A DNA stretch of 64,000 bases, taken from contig CAVZHA010000023.1 in assembly GCA_963774945.1 (NCBI GenBank), forward strand, positions 300,604 to 364,603, given 5' to 3'. The DNA comes from Trebonia sp963774945. Its GTDB lineage: Bacteria; Actinomycetota; Actinomycetes; Streptosporangiales; Streptosporangiaceae. The notes below the pieces were generated by a model, which saw only the letters and a list, made by a program, of their open reading frames with translations, was not told the origin of the DNA and did not search any database. A program made the translations under genes and the position numbers. Shown piece by piece: positions 55,063 to 64,000 of this stretch; the first letter of the stretch is position 1, and each line of letters begins with the position of its first letter.

Positions 55063-56118
55063 AAATTCATTCTGAAGCCGAATCTGTACGGCGTGGTTCG
55101 CCATGAAGTCGCGCGGCTTCACGCCGTTCTGATTGTTGGAAATTTCCGTGACCATCCGCGCAAGATCGGAATTTGGTTCCACCTGAATAAATTTCGTCAG
55201 CACACGTAGATCGTCCGTTAGTTGGCCTTTATTGTCGTAGAACGAGCTGAGGCTTTGGCACCCGTTGACAACGAAATAGTCGTTGATTTTTATTTCGTCC
55301 TTCGACTGTTCCAGCGTCTTCGCGATCACCGTAATCCCGTTGTGGAACAGTGGAAAGAGCCGGTGCCGCTCTTTCGCCGCGATGCTTTTCACGATGTCCC
55401 GGTTCACTCCCGTTCGCCCAAGCGGCCCACGGACATTGTGAGCGAAAAGCGATTGATCGGGAATCCCGCTAAGCTGGACGAGTTCCGTTGCCTTGACCGG
55501 CGCGATGAGTGCGCGTGTCTGGGCGTCGACCGCATATTCCGTGACGTTAAAGCCGAGAACATTGAACTTCGCTTCCTGCCGTATGGGAACGTCGCGGGCG
55601 TCCGAGATATAGGTGCTTTCGAGGGCGCCTTTTCCAATGAAGCGCATGTTGGGCGAAACGGCGAGAAAATCCTTGCCGTTCTGGTCCAGCTCGATATTCG
55701 TGATGAATTCCCCCACGACCTTGTGCGTCGCGATCTTCGATACGAGATCCAGTTCCTTGCAGAGCGATGCAACCCGTTGTTTTCCGGCCGACGCTATCAG
55801 CGCCGTGATAGAGGCTGCATCCTTGAACTGCGTCAGCGTACCCGCAAATTCCCGCAGCGACTTGTCGCCGATTGTCGAATTGCCCTTCTGCGAAATCGTC
55901 GTTTGCAGAATGACGATGGTTTCGTCGCTGGAATTAACATAGATACCGTCTACACCCTTATCCCCGCGCTGGTCGCACACAGCATCAACCGCGTCCTGGC
56001 CGTCCAACCGATAGTAGTTTTCCAGATACCAGATCAGAAAAGACGCGCTTTCGGAGCGTTTGGGGTCGATGAACTTCTGGAAATTGTTCAAGATTGCCGG
56101 ATAGGCGAGATTCAACAT
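55048..56118 (-). CDS. AIPR-family abortive-infection protein, 3' truncated
   Basis: About 355 residues remain of a family usually near 550-700. N-terminal domain: FLIWYLENYYRLDGQDAVDA, CDQRGDKGVDGIYVNSS, TIVILQTTISQKG, the place where relatives carry a PD-(D/E)XK-like D...QxK pattern; here QTT replaces QxK. The AIPR core follows: LFPLFHNGITVIAKTLEQSK, INDYFVVNGCQSLSSFYDN, VEPNSDLARMVTEISNNQNG, VKPRDFMANH. AIPR proteins act in abortive phage resistance. The gene ends at the breakpoint. ATG 56118; six bases after the small upstream gene. Confidence 0.85.
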
Positions 56119-56124
56119 AAGTTG

Positions 56125-56422
56125 TTAATGGTACACCGGATGGTCGGCGATTCGGAGGTAATCCAGTTCGGCATCGCGCGGATAAGTACCGGGAAGTCGG
56201 CTTGTGTTTTTGCGGATCTGGACAGCTCAAAATTACATCTGGTTGATTACATCTGTTTGATGAACCGCCAAAGGTTTGCACGATATAGCCATGCAGATTC
56301 GGATTGTTTCGCCAGTAGCCCAGATTGAGAGTCTTTGAGCCAAGAGGAAAACCATCTTCTTTCAGGTTGAGGCTCACATCCATGACAAACTTCTTGCCGG
56401 TGAGATACATATCGAGACCCAT
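56125..56422 (-). CDS. small conserved phage/defence-type hypothetical protein, one frameshift
   Basis: About 98 residues after removing one surplus A near 56205. It begins MGLDMYLTGKKFVMDVSLNL and continues LGYWRNNPNLHGYIVQTFGG, ending YPRDAELDYLRIADHPVYH. The MGLDMYL...GYWRKxxxLHxY pattern recurs in small phage and mobile-element proteins of unknown role. ATG 56422 follows GGAG. It ends six bases before the AIPR start, so the two form an operon. Confidence 0.55.
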
Positions 56423-56551
56423 GTGCTTACTCCTTCGCGTTTTTCCATGAAGCCGCCACCATGGGGCCCACAGCGAAGCGACGGCCCGCTGGTGGCGGAC
56501 GGTCAGGAACGGCGATCAGCGTTATGATGAGTCCAATTTGGGAGGCCTACG

Positions 56552-57088
56552 ATGAGCAACGACGTGCGATCGCATGAGGACAGCGCTTGGGAAAATTGGA
56601 GATTTCAAGTTGATTCGGGCTGGAATCGTTCCAATTATTTTGCAGTCGTGGAAACGGTCGCGCTGGCCGGGGCCTGGCAGGTGCTGGATCAGCATACACA
56701 CCCCAAGACTGCGCTTTTCTTCGCCTTCCTCGGACTTCTGTCCACAATCATATGGTTGCTGAATGACTTGATAAATCACACGTACATCAGCTTCTGGTGG
56801 CTGTCCGCAATTCCGAAGCGGAAAGACTGGTATGACGACGAAGCTAAAACACTTGGGATCGGAAGATGGTGGTCAGGGCGACTAGGAGTGAAATATTCTC
56901 ATCTCATGCACGTTATTCCAATTATTTTTTGCGCCGCGTGGCTGTGGATGCTGGCGTTGTTTATCCCATCTCCTCGCAGTTGCTATGTCCTTGCGATGGT
57001 TGGGGGGCTTGCTCTGACGTGGGGCCTCTTGGCTATCTTGAAAAAGGTGAGTGAACTTATTGAGAAGGCTCACGCGTCCGCAAAGTAG
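56552..57088 (+). CDS. four-helix membrane protein of defence island
   Basis: 178 residues. Two hydrophobic helices (about 30-48 and 50-68: FAVVETVALAGAWQVLDQ, ALFFAFLGLLSTIIWLLNDL), a cytosolic loop with IPKRKDWYDDEAKTLGIGRW, then two more (HVIPIIFCAAWLWMLALFIP and YVLAMVGGLALTWGLLAIL) and a Lys-rich tail. No family recognised. Compact multi-helix proteins of this size are frequent membrane effectors in abortive systems. GGAGG lies seven bases before ATG 56552. Fifteen bases separate it from the nuclease gene. Confidence 0.75.
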   Translation: MSNDVRSHEDSAWENWRFQVDSGWNRSNYFAVVETVALAGAWQVLDQHTHPKTALFFAFLGLLSTIIWLLNDLINHTYISFWWLSAIPKRKDWYDDEAKTLGIGRWWSGRLGVKYSHLMHVIPIIFCAAWLWMLALFIPSPRSCYVLAMVGGLALTWGLLAILKKVSELIEKAHASAK

Positions 57089-57103
57089 CGGGTAGATACG
57101 GCC

Positions 57104-57970
57104 ATGAAGACAAAACAGAACGAGCGCGACATCATCAGGACGCGTCAGCGAGCGTGGGCGACTCGCAACGGACGAGTGATTGACGTGGACGGCTATTGCT
57201 TGTGCGTGGACGACAATATTTTTCGGGGACTCTCTCCGACCGCGCGAAAGGATTTCGAGAGAGGGGACGGAGCCGAACTCGGAAAGGACGGCGGACGCGG
57301 GAAACTTCAAGCGCTCCATTCATCGTCGGCGCTCGCGTGCAACTGGTTTGATTATTGGCGCACCCGCGACCTTCAGCCGTTATCGCGAGCGTTCGGAGTG
57401 CTTGTCGGATTCTCTACGCTCGCGCTCGAACAGAAAGTGCCGACCGGACTTGGCCGCATTCCACCGAATCTCGACGTCTTCCTGACGTGCAGCGACGGGA
57501 CGGTGTTCGCAATCGAAAGCAAATTCGCTGAGCCATACACGAAGTCAAGCGCGAAGACCTACCTGAAGCCAGCATATTTTCGTGACGGCCACAGTCTGTG
57601 GGCTGAGGCGGGGCTGCCCGGTTGCCAGGCAGTCGCCGAAGCGCTTCGGACTGGACAGCACAACTTCAAGGTATTGGATGTCGCGCAACTGCTTAAACAC
57701 ATGCTGGCGTTGGCGCGCAGATTCGGCGATCGATGGTCGCTCTGCTGCCTCTGGTTTGAAGTACCGGGATCGCTGGCAGATCAGCATCGGCAAGAACTCA
57801 CGGATTTCGCGGCGCAGATCGGCGCGGACGCCACGCACTTCTCGGCGCTCAAATATCAGGAATTGTTTGCCCGAATGGCGCCCTTGGTCAGGCAAGACGA
57901 CACGTCATATATCGCGTATCTGCGAGAGCGCTACGTGGGTGGTTCGTCCGCCAGGGGGATCGACACATGA
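57104..57970 (+). CDS. PD-(D/E)XK nuclease, PGN_0703-like
   Basis: 288 residues. The core nuclease motif is PPNLDVFLTCSDGTVFAIES with KF following: Asp124, Glu138 and Lys140 form the D...ExK site. N-terminal SSSALACNWFDYWR and the helical TYLKPAYFRDGHSLW, QLLKHMLALARRFG and WSLCCLWFEVPGS regions match the PGN_0703 family of putative restriction endonucleases. It follows the membrane protein closely and precedes the methyltransferase operon after a terminator-like hairpin, so it may be a separate two-gene unit. Confidence 0.8.
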   Translation: MKTKQNERDIIRTRQRAWATRNGRVIDVDGYCLCVDDNIFRGLSPTARKDFERGDGAELGKDGGRGKLQALHSSSALACNWFDYWRTRDLQPLSRAFGVLVGFSTLALEQKVPTGLGRIPPNLDVFLTCSDGTVFAIESKFAEPYTKSSAKTYLKPAYFRDGHSLWAEAGLPGCQAVAEALRTGQHNFKVLDVAQLLKHMLALARRFGDRWSLCCLWFEVPGSLADQHRQELTDFAAQIGADATHFSALKYQELFARMAPLVRQDDTSYIAYLRERYVGGSSARGIDT

Positions 57971-58078
57971 AGGCATGTAGACGTGTTCACACGAGAAGGG
58001 CGAGGCGGCTGGACACTTCGTCAAAATCGACGGCTGTCGGTAACAAGTTAGGAGCGTGCGATTTTTCGCCACCGACAA

Positions 58079-58103
58079 AGCCTCCTCTTACAGAGGGTTT
58101 TGT
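58079..58103 (+). terminator. terminator-like hairpin after nuclease gene
   Basis: CCTCT at 58084 pairs with AGAGG at 58092 around a three-base loop and is followed by GTTTTGTGTT. It would separate the membrane protein/nuclease pair from the methyltransferase operon. Confidence 0.45.
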
Positions 58104-58162
58104 GTTAGAGAGTGTCCTGGGATTAGCTGACCTGTGATAGTAAAACGGAACGGAAAACAAGT

Positions 58163-59311
58163 GTGACCATCGCCACCGCAATCAACGCAACCGCCCGACG
58201 TAACGGCAACGGGGCGCGTCCCGAGAACAACAAGCCGACGCGCTCGCTCCCGGTTATCAGCCTTTTCTCGGGTTGCGGCGGGCTGGATCTCGGCTTTGCA
58301 AACGCCGGCTTCACGCCCGTACTTGCCATTGATGCCAATGCCGCCGCGTGCCGCACGTACGAACGGAATCATGCTGGCACAAGGGTGCTGAAACGTGATC
58401 TCTCCACGCTTCCAAGAAAATACGTAATGGAGCGTCTCGCCGAATTATCCAGCGCGGTTAAACCCGTTGGTGTAGTTGGCGGGCCTCCGTGCCAGGCGTT
58501 CTCCCAAGGAAATGGCCACAAGCGTGACGACGATCCGCGGGCTTTACTGTCAAAGAACTACGCCGCGATTCTTCGAGAATTAAACGCCGCCTACAATTTG
58601 GATTTCTTTGTATTCGAGAACGTACTCGGGCTAAGGCACAACCGCCATGATGAGCAATTCCGGGTTATCAAACGCCTCTTTTCCTCCGCCGGCTTTAGGA
58701 TTTTCGAATCAGAACTGAACGCACACGATTTTGGTGTAGCGCAAGTTCGAAAACGTCTTTTCGTCGTTGGCTTGAACCGGATCAAGTATCCGGATGTCAC
58801 TTTCGCCTTCCCTACCAGGAACGGCACAAAGAAACGAAACGTCCGTGACCTCATCGCCAAACTTCCGGCGCCGTTGTTTTTCAAAAGGGGAGCCTCCGCC
58901 GCTGAGATTCCGTTCCATCCTAACCATTGGTGTATGGTCCCCCGCTCGGATCGTTTTTTTGATGGGTCGTTGAAGGAAGGAGATATTAAAGGTCGCCCGT
59001 TTCGAGTGCTGAAATGGGACGCGCCCAGTTGGACGGTTGCTTACGGGCATCGGGAAGTGCACGTTCATCCCAGTGCAACCAGACGCTTGAGTGTTTATGA
59101 AGCAATGCTGTTACAGGGGTTTCGCCGGAATACGAACTTTTGCGGAACTCTTTCGGATCAGATCCGGCTGGTGTCGGACGGCAGTCCGCCACCGCTCGCG
59201 GAGGTTCTGGCGAATTCAATTGTCGAGACATTAGGCTATGACCGAGTCACTCGCGCTACCTCAAGCAGTTCAGCGAGAGCATCGGATCTTCTGGAGAGCT
59301 CGCGCTGGTAA
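58163..59311 (+). CDS. C5-cytosine DNA methyltransferase
   Basis: 382 residues, intact. All core motifs are present: I FSGCGGLDLGF (35-45), IV GPPCQAFSQGN with catalytic Cys110, VI FVFENV, VIII AQVRKRLFVVG, IX RLSVYEAMLLQGF and X ANSIVETLGY. It methylates C5 of cytosine in a short DNA site, perhaps to mark self DNA for the operon. GTG 58163 follows GGAAAAC; an internal start is possible. Its last 74 bases overlap the glycosylase gene in another frame. In Druantia type II the first gene is such a methylase. Confidence 0.9.
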   Translation: MTIATAINATARRNGNGARPENNKPTRSLPVISLFSGCGGLDLGFANAGFTPVLAIDANAAACRTYERNHAGTRVLKRDLSTLPRKYVMERLAELSSAVKPVGVVGGPPCQAFSQGNGHKRDDDPRALLSKNYAAILRELNAAYNLDFFVFENVLGLRHNRHDEQFRVIKRLFSSAGFRIFESELNAHDFGVAQVRKRLFVVGLNRIKYPDVTFAFPTRNGTKKRNVRDLIAKLPAPLFFKRGASAAEIPFHPNHWCMVPRSDRFFDGSLKEGDIKGRPFRVLKWDAPSWTVAYGHREVHVHPSATRRLSVYEAMLLQGFRRNTNFCGTLSDQIRLVSDGSPPPLAEVLANSIVETLGYDRVTRATSSSSARASDLLESSRW

Positions 59312-60013
59312 GAAATTACCAGACGGCGTTGCTACACTGAGAGGCTTCTTCGCTCGATATGGCAAGAGACACCGGCGCTCATTTCCCTGGCGCAGACCCG
59401 GAATTGCGCCGTTCAGTTGCTTGCAGCGCGAGTTGTTACTTATCCAGACAAAAGCTGATGACGTCGCGAAAAGTCTGGGCCGGTTCTCATCAAACGCTAC
59501 CCACAGCTGAGCGACTCGCGCGAGCGCAAACTCGGTCCCTTACTCGTTTATTACAACCTCTTGGGTTACAGAACCAACGAGCGCGAGCGCTGAAGGCACT
59601 ATCGCGCGTGATCATTGACCGCTTTGATGGTGCGCTGCCGCAGTCAATCCCGGAATTGCTCTACTCTCCCGCACATCGGTCTCTACATCGCCAGTGCGGT
59701 GGCATGTTTCAGCTATGGACAGCGGGTCCCTATCGTAGATGCGAACGTGCTGCGAGTATTCGGTAGAATCACCGGAACAGAATCAGGTAGAGAACTCAGG
59801 CGATGTCCAAAAGTGTGGGAAACAGCTTGGGGGCTTCTTCCGAGAAACAATTTCGCGCTTCACAATTACGGCCTCCTCGATTTCGCCGCTGACGTGTGCA
59901 AAACCCGAGCGCCTTTATGTTCGTCGTGCCCGCTTAACACGACCTGCGTATATGCTCAAACGCTGGAATCCGGTGCGGGCGGCCAGCCTCATTACGGGGC
60001 GAAGCGCGCATGA
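59238..60013 (+). CDS. HhH-GPD DNA glycosylase with [4Fe-4S] cluster, MutY/Mig-like
   Basis: About 257 residues after removing surplus bases near 59475 and 59662. N-terminal FFARYGKRHRRSFPWRRP, ELLLIQTKADDVAK, LLQPLGLQNQRARALKALSR, a helix-hairpin-helix LPHIGLYIASAVACFSYGQR, catalytic Asp in VPIVDANVLRVFGR, and a C-x6-C-x2-C-x5-C cluster loop (CKTRAPLCSSCPLNTTC). This is the EndoIII/MutY superfamily. Mig-type members repair T:G mismatches that arise when 5-methylcytosine deaminates and are encoded beside C5 methyltransferases, exactly as here. ATG 59238; TGA overlaps the next ATG. Confidence 0.85.
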
Positions 60014-62031
60014 CGTATTTAAGCTGGAATGATCTTCTCGCCGGGTATTTCTTCAAGCAGGACGCCGCCGGCAAGCGGGTTCACCTTTGCGTGAGCTCTT
60101 CAGTAATCGAAGAACTCGGGGGAACGATGAACAACGCGCGGGCGGATTTCGTTGCGGCAATCAAGGCCGGTCCTCCGTGGGTTACCCGGCAGGGCGTTTG
60201 CCAGAAGGCTTTTCAGGCGATGTCCCATTGGCGAGGACGAGGGCTCCAATATCCCCCGTACGTTGGGTATCTAAGTTTTTTTGTTCTGGCGGCAGGGTTG
60301 GAAGGAGACTTTGCGCCGCACGCGTATTACCCGCGATTGCGCACGCTCCTAGATGAAGCTCTCGCTGCCGGACCATGCCCTAGTTCGACCGGATGCTAGA
60401 ACTCTGGGATGATCTGGAGCGATGGGCAAACGAAGACAATCGAGGCGAGCTTGGAGAATTCCGCGTAGACATTGCGGGTGGATGGATCAACGTAGGGCTT
60501 CCAGTCGCTCAAGTTATCCTGACGGAGCAGGAGCGGCAACGTCTGCATGCGATCTTTGCAGAATCCGGGCTTGACCCAACGTCGTCGCCCTCTGATGAAC
60601 AGCTTTCCGCGATTCTGGTGGCCAGGGGACATCACCGCCTCCGGCCTCGAACACTGCACTTGCTGCAGGATCATGGGAATGGCAATTCCGAAGTTCGAGC
60701 TCTCCTAATATTGACAATGCTCGACGAATTGCGCGAGTGGGACGGGCAATTCACCGCAGACGGAGACCGCGACCCACAAATCTACAGTGCGCTGCGCTTA
60801 TGTGGCCGGTTGGACCGTATTGCCCGGCGCGCCCAACTTGCCCTTCGTTGCACTAGCAAGCACGATATACCGGATGAGGGGCTTGTTCTCCGGTTGGATG
60901 GCCAGAACGAGACGCTTTCCTGCCTTGATTATGTGATGGGATGGTCAACTGAATTTACGGTCGGTGCCACTGGAACGGTGTTCAACGCGGCTACGATTGA
61001 CTGGTCAGCGGGTACTTCCGGTGCCGCAGACGCCTTGGGCTGGAGATTCCGGCTCCCGGCCTCGGATGTAAGGATTTTCGAGGACGGTGAGGCGGCACAT
61101 TCTATTTCTGGCATCGTTGAAATCCCCCGCCTGCCGGAACATAGGCCGTTCTATCTAGCCATCCCACCGCCGGGCAAGCGACATTGTCGAAAGATGGGGC
61201 GCTGCCCATTGCAGGGACTTTGCGGATCTAGGCATTCAGTCCGGCCTTCCAGCCGATTGGAAATTCTTTCACGCGGCCGGTGCGAGCAGTGACGCGCTCA
61301 TTCGGGACCGCTTCCCCGCGCTCGCGTTCAATTCCACGGTAAGAGTTTATTTTGAAGACGGCGTTCGTAGCACGCGAAACCAGTATTTCAGCTTTGGACT
61401 GCCGCAACTGATCGTGGATGGCGGCAATGAGACCGCCCAGGTCTTTTGCGGAGACACGCGCCTTGAGGCGGGCGAGAACGGTCGATATTCTATTCCCGAC
61501 TCAGTCGTCCGCCCGGGAAGGCTTTCCATCGAGATCAAGTACGACAACACTGTAGTTACAAGACGGAGCCTTTTCGTGTGCGACGAGGTGTCTGCATCTG
61601 GAGGCTACGGCTTCAAGGGTGATCGTTTTGGCCGCGCATTACAATCCAACGGTGACGAATCTTTTGTCTCGGGTGCAGCGGTGTCGTTCGATCCGCCAGC
61701 TTTTGATGTCGTGTTTCTTCCGGGGGTAAAGGATTTCGGAAGACGGATTTTCATCGGACGCGTTCCAGGTCAGATTGAATCTCTGGCGGCTGGAGAACGT
61801 CCCAGCGGATGGAACCCGGTTTGGGTAATTCTGATGCGTCGGAACGGAATAGCCATATTCTGCGGTGCCGGTATTCGAGAATCCGCACCCCTGGCCGGTA
61901 GCGTGGGAGACAAGAAGCAGATACAGAAATGGAAGCGACTGCTATGGTACCGGCGCAGGCGAATCGTCCCCCATCGCATGAGGGCCTGAAACGGTTGTGG
62001 ATCTCCTATCAAGAAGAGGCTGGAAAGCTAT
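60010..62031 (+). CDS. large unrecognised defence-operon protein (DruF position), frameshifted
   Basis: About 672 residues read across frameshifts near 60395, 61165 and 61960. Segments in order: MTYLSWNDLLAGYFFKQDAA, YPPYVGYLSFFVLAAG, DRMLELWDDLERWANED, GGWINVGLPVAQVILTEQER, LDYVMGWSTEFTVGATG, a beta-rich middle with STRNQYFSFGLPQLIVDGGN, and a C-terminus WNPVWVILMRRNGIAIFCGA. The start MxYLxWNDxLAxYFF and the beta-rich body recall proteins that accompany large DUF1998-type helicases. ATGA overlaps at both ends show tight coupling. Assignment to DruF rests on position only. Confidence 0.7.
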
Positions 62032-63040
62032 GAGTCCGGGTGATCGTCTGCTCTATGCAATTTCGGCGAAGGGAGAAATGGGCTGGCCGGCATTCAAGAG
62101 GACTTTTGAATTGCTCTGCGCACATCACCTAACTGAAAAGAACCTTGAAGATATGGATTTTGCGCGATACGAAACTGCGCGAGCATTGGATGCACTAGGG
62201 CATGTAGAAATTGATTTCGGTTTGAATGCACGGCTCTATTCTGCGCCCGCAACTTTGTCTCTCCTGCCGAGATCCGGGCTCCCAGCGGCTGTGCTGTCAG
62301 GCGCACGCTCTCCGAACACGATCGACTTCCTCTCTGCACGCATCGAAAAGAGCGGAGGTAAGCTGCAACTTGATCTGCGAAACCAGCGTGATGAATCAAA
62401 GCGCTTTCCGGCCAGAGTTACCGTATTGGGTGAGTCCGGCGAGGACTTGGCGCGGCTGGCACAGGAATCAAACTTCGCGTTTCAAGAGATTCCGGCATCG
62501 TGGACAATCCTAAATTTCGCCGGGTCATTGCGCGAATATGTCTCCGGATGCGAATGGTTGCGCACCGACAAGCTAAATTGGGATGCGCGGCAATTCAATG
62601 TGGAGCGGCTCCAGTTCTCGGCAGCTCATTCCGGTGGCGATTTAGAACTAATTAGATATATACATCCATCCCGGCAGTATCCAATTTATTATCTCTGGCG
62701 CGGGAGCGAGGCGGCTCGGGTAGACCCCGATTGGGGCCGCTACGCAGTCTGAAGGAGGCCTCCCAGAACGTATTACATTATGCCCATTCTTCAAGCGCCG
62801 TCGTTGTTCCCGCCACGGTGCCGTTGCCGAAGTTGCTGGCTCGCGCGCTTTGCTTGTGCTCGGGGCTGGTTCCGCTGGCTGTCCCGGCTCCGCGGAGTGG
62901 TAGATTCCTCCGTGGCCGCTCCGCTATTCAGGGTTTACTCCGGAGTTTTGCAGCCATAAGAGTTCGCCCAGATAGTCGCCGCGAAGCTCGACCAGATGTT
63001 GATCACAGACTTCACACTCTTGGAATTCGAAAATGATTGA
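62030..63040 (+). CDS. unrecognised defence-operon protein (DruG position), frameshifted
   Basis: About 336 residues after correcting a missing base near 62745 and an extra one near 62900. N-terminal helical part MSPGDRLLYAISAKGEMGWP, AFKRTFELLCAHH, FARYETARALDALGHVEIDF; middle LPAAVLSGARSPNTIDFLSA; C-terminal VVPATVPLPKLLARALCLCS followed by GL and, restored, EFAQIVAAKLDQMLIT ending LLEFEND. No family recognised. Its stop overlaps the helicase start, so it is translated with it. Assigned to DruG only by place in the operon. Confidence 0.7.
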
Positions 63041-64000
63041 TCCAATCGGAGCGTTCGAACAAATCAAGGAGAACCTACTCCTCTACATCAGGACCGCATT
63101 CGCCACACAGGTTCCAGCGGTGGAAGAGGAACGCGAGCGACTGCTGCGGCGCCAAGGCACGTTCTATCGAGATCCTTGGATTGAACCGTTGGCCAGATAC
63201 GAAGATGTAAAGCCCATTTCAGGACTGGAGTCAGCTGATGCGCCCGGATTGAATCCGGCAGCGCTTCAAGATCTGAAGGACCTCGCTAGATGCGGACTCA
63301 TTGGCGATTACAATTTATTCGCGCATCAGCTCGCAATGCTGCGGCAGGCACTCAGCGGCCAGCGGGCGGTCGTCACTGCTGGGACGGGTTCCGGAAAAAC
63401 AGAGGCATTCCTCTTACCTCTTCTTGCCTATTTGGTAAAGGAATCATTGCATTGGCACCAGCCCCAAGCACCTGCACCTCATTCGGACGATTGGTGGAGT
63501 AATGGCGATTGGCACGCCCAATGCAAGACGGCAGGGGGGCAAGTTTCCCCGATCGTTCCGTGTCCCTCAACGTGCCCATGAATCACGCCCGGCCGCTGTT
63601 CGCGGCCTGATCATTTATCCAATGAATGCCCTTGTTGAAGACCAACTAACCAGGCTTCGTCGCGCCTTTGATTCTCCAGAAGCGCGTGAGTGGTTTTCAG
63701 AACGGCGCCCCGGCAATCGGATTTATTTCGGGCGGTACAATGGCGAAACTCCCGTGGCCGGCTATGAGTACAAAACAGAGCGGACGACCACATCGAGAAA
63801 AGATCGAGGAACTTGCAGAGCGGCTCACGGAAAGCGAGCAGTCATCGCGCATAGCCGAACAGCATGCCCGCGAGGGTCGGGAAAAGAATCCACCCGATGA
63901 TGATGCGCAGGATGTTGTGTATTTTTCCCGCGCCTTGATGGTTCCGAGATGCGGTCGCGTTGGGACATGCAGGACCATCCGCCGGACATCCTCATAACGA
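63033..64000 (+). CDS. DEAD-type superfamily 2 helicase, DruE-like, runs off window
   Basis: Partial: about 320 residues visible, with shifts near 63530, 63770 and 63925. N-terminus MIDPIGAFEQIKENLLLYIR, PWIEPLARYEDVKPISGL, then FAHQLAMLRQALSGQRAVVT, Walker A AGTGSGKTEAFLLPLL (116-131), motif Ia LIIYPMNALVEDQLTRLRRA, NRIYFGRYNGETPVAG and, at the window edge, SEMRSRWDMQDHPPDILITN. These are the start of very large DEAD/DUF1998 helicases such as Druantia DruE, usually over 1,600 residues; the rest lies outside. Confidence 0.85.

Noticed and set aside
56522..56779. Minus-strand frames opposite the four-helix membrane protein
   Set aside because: They are antisense to a gene with a strong ribosome site and four clear membrane helices.
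58163..64000. DISARM system
   Set aside because: DISARM also has a C5 methylase and a DUF1998 gene, but the visible helicase N-terminus and the two proteins before it do not look like DrmA, DrmB or DrmC as I know them. A full-length search could reopen this.

Overview
The window is dominated, from its left edge to about 55.05 kb, by very GC-rich actinobacterial DNA. Signs of this are strong G/C at third codon positions, PaaX, ROK, LacI, TetR and MarR regulators, two Methyltransf_19-type S-adenosyl methyltransferases, an LLM flavin oxidoreductase and a PPOX protein likely to use F420, an ECF41-type sigma factor with its carboxymuconolactone decarboxylase partner, and GTG starts with translationally coupled genes. 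A soil member of Streptosporangiales or a relative is a reasonable guess, but nothing here fixes the genus. From about 55.05 kb to the right edge the DNA is clearly less GC-rich, with different codon use and a different gene repertoire: phage-defence genes.

Layout. 0-1.4 kb: toxin-like and XRE antitoxin-like genes and a RidA protein. 1.5-8 kb: a catabolic operon (cupin, acyl-CoA thioesterase, aryl-CoA ligase, fused FAD monooxygenase/old-yellow-enzyme of the 2-aminobenzoyl-CoA or salicylyl-CoA type, PaaX regulator), suggesting anthranilate or salicylate breakdown through CoA thioesters. 8-24 kb: mixed housekeeping and accessory genes (exonuclease III, methyltransferases, glycosyltransferase, epoxide hydrolase, MarR/monooxygenase pair, YefM/RelE-type toxin-antitoxin, lipoprotein, PRC-barrel protein). 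24.8-33.2 kb: a sugar or polyol locus (two TIM-barrel isomerases, two Gfo/Idh oxidoreductases, divergent LacI, a ROK regulator and a DUF1479 oxygenase). 33-44 kb: a Crp/Fnr pair, a redoxin, a second epoxide hydrolase, a TPP-riboswitch-controlled NCS1 transporter, a GlcD-like oxidase, the ECF41/CMD pair, a PAP2 protein and an MFS transporter. 44.4-46.4 kb: a decayed group II intron. 46.4-55 kb: redox enzymes, TetR, ECF sigma/anti-sigma-like pair, tRNA-Lys(CTT), PPOX, FUSC/MarR pair and a glycoside hydrolase family 13 gene cut off at 55.05 kb.

55.05-64 kb: an AIPR abortive-infection gene (itself cut at the same point) with a small partner gene on the minus strand; then on the plus strand a four-helix membrane protein, a PD-(D/E)XK nuclease, and a tightly overlapping operon of C5-cytosine methyltransferase, HhH-GPD/[4Fe-4S] DNA glycosylase, two large unrecognised proteins and a DEAD-type helicase that runs off the window. 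This order resembles Druantia type II (DruM-DruF-DruG-DruE) with an added DNA glycosylase, and it is the best candidate here for an undescribed system.

Two cautions. Many genes carry single-base frameshifts, mostly extra C or G, concentrated at 1.5-6.3 kb and 25-29.7 kb; reading across them restores full-length conserved proteins, so sequencing error is the likeliest cause. The 55.05 kb junction truncates a gene on each side with no integrase, IS or visible attachment site, so it may be an island edge or an assembly chimera. Coordinates of frameshifted genes give the span from the first start to the final restored stop.
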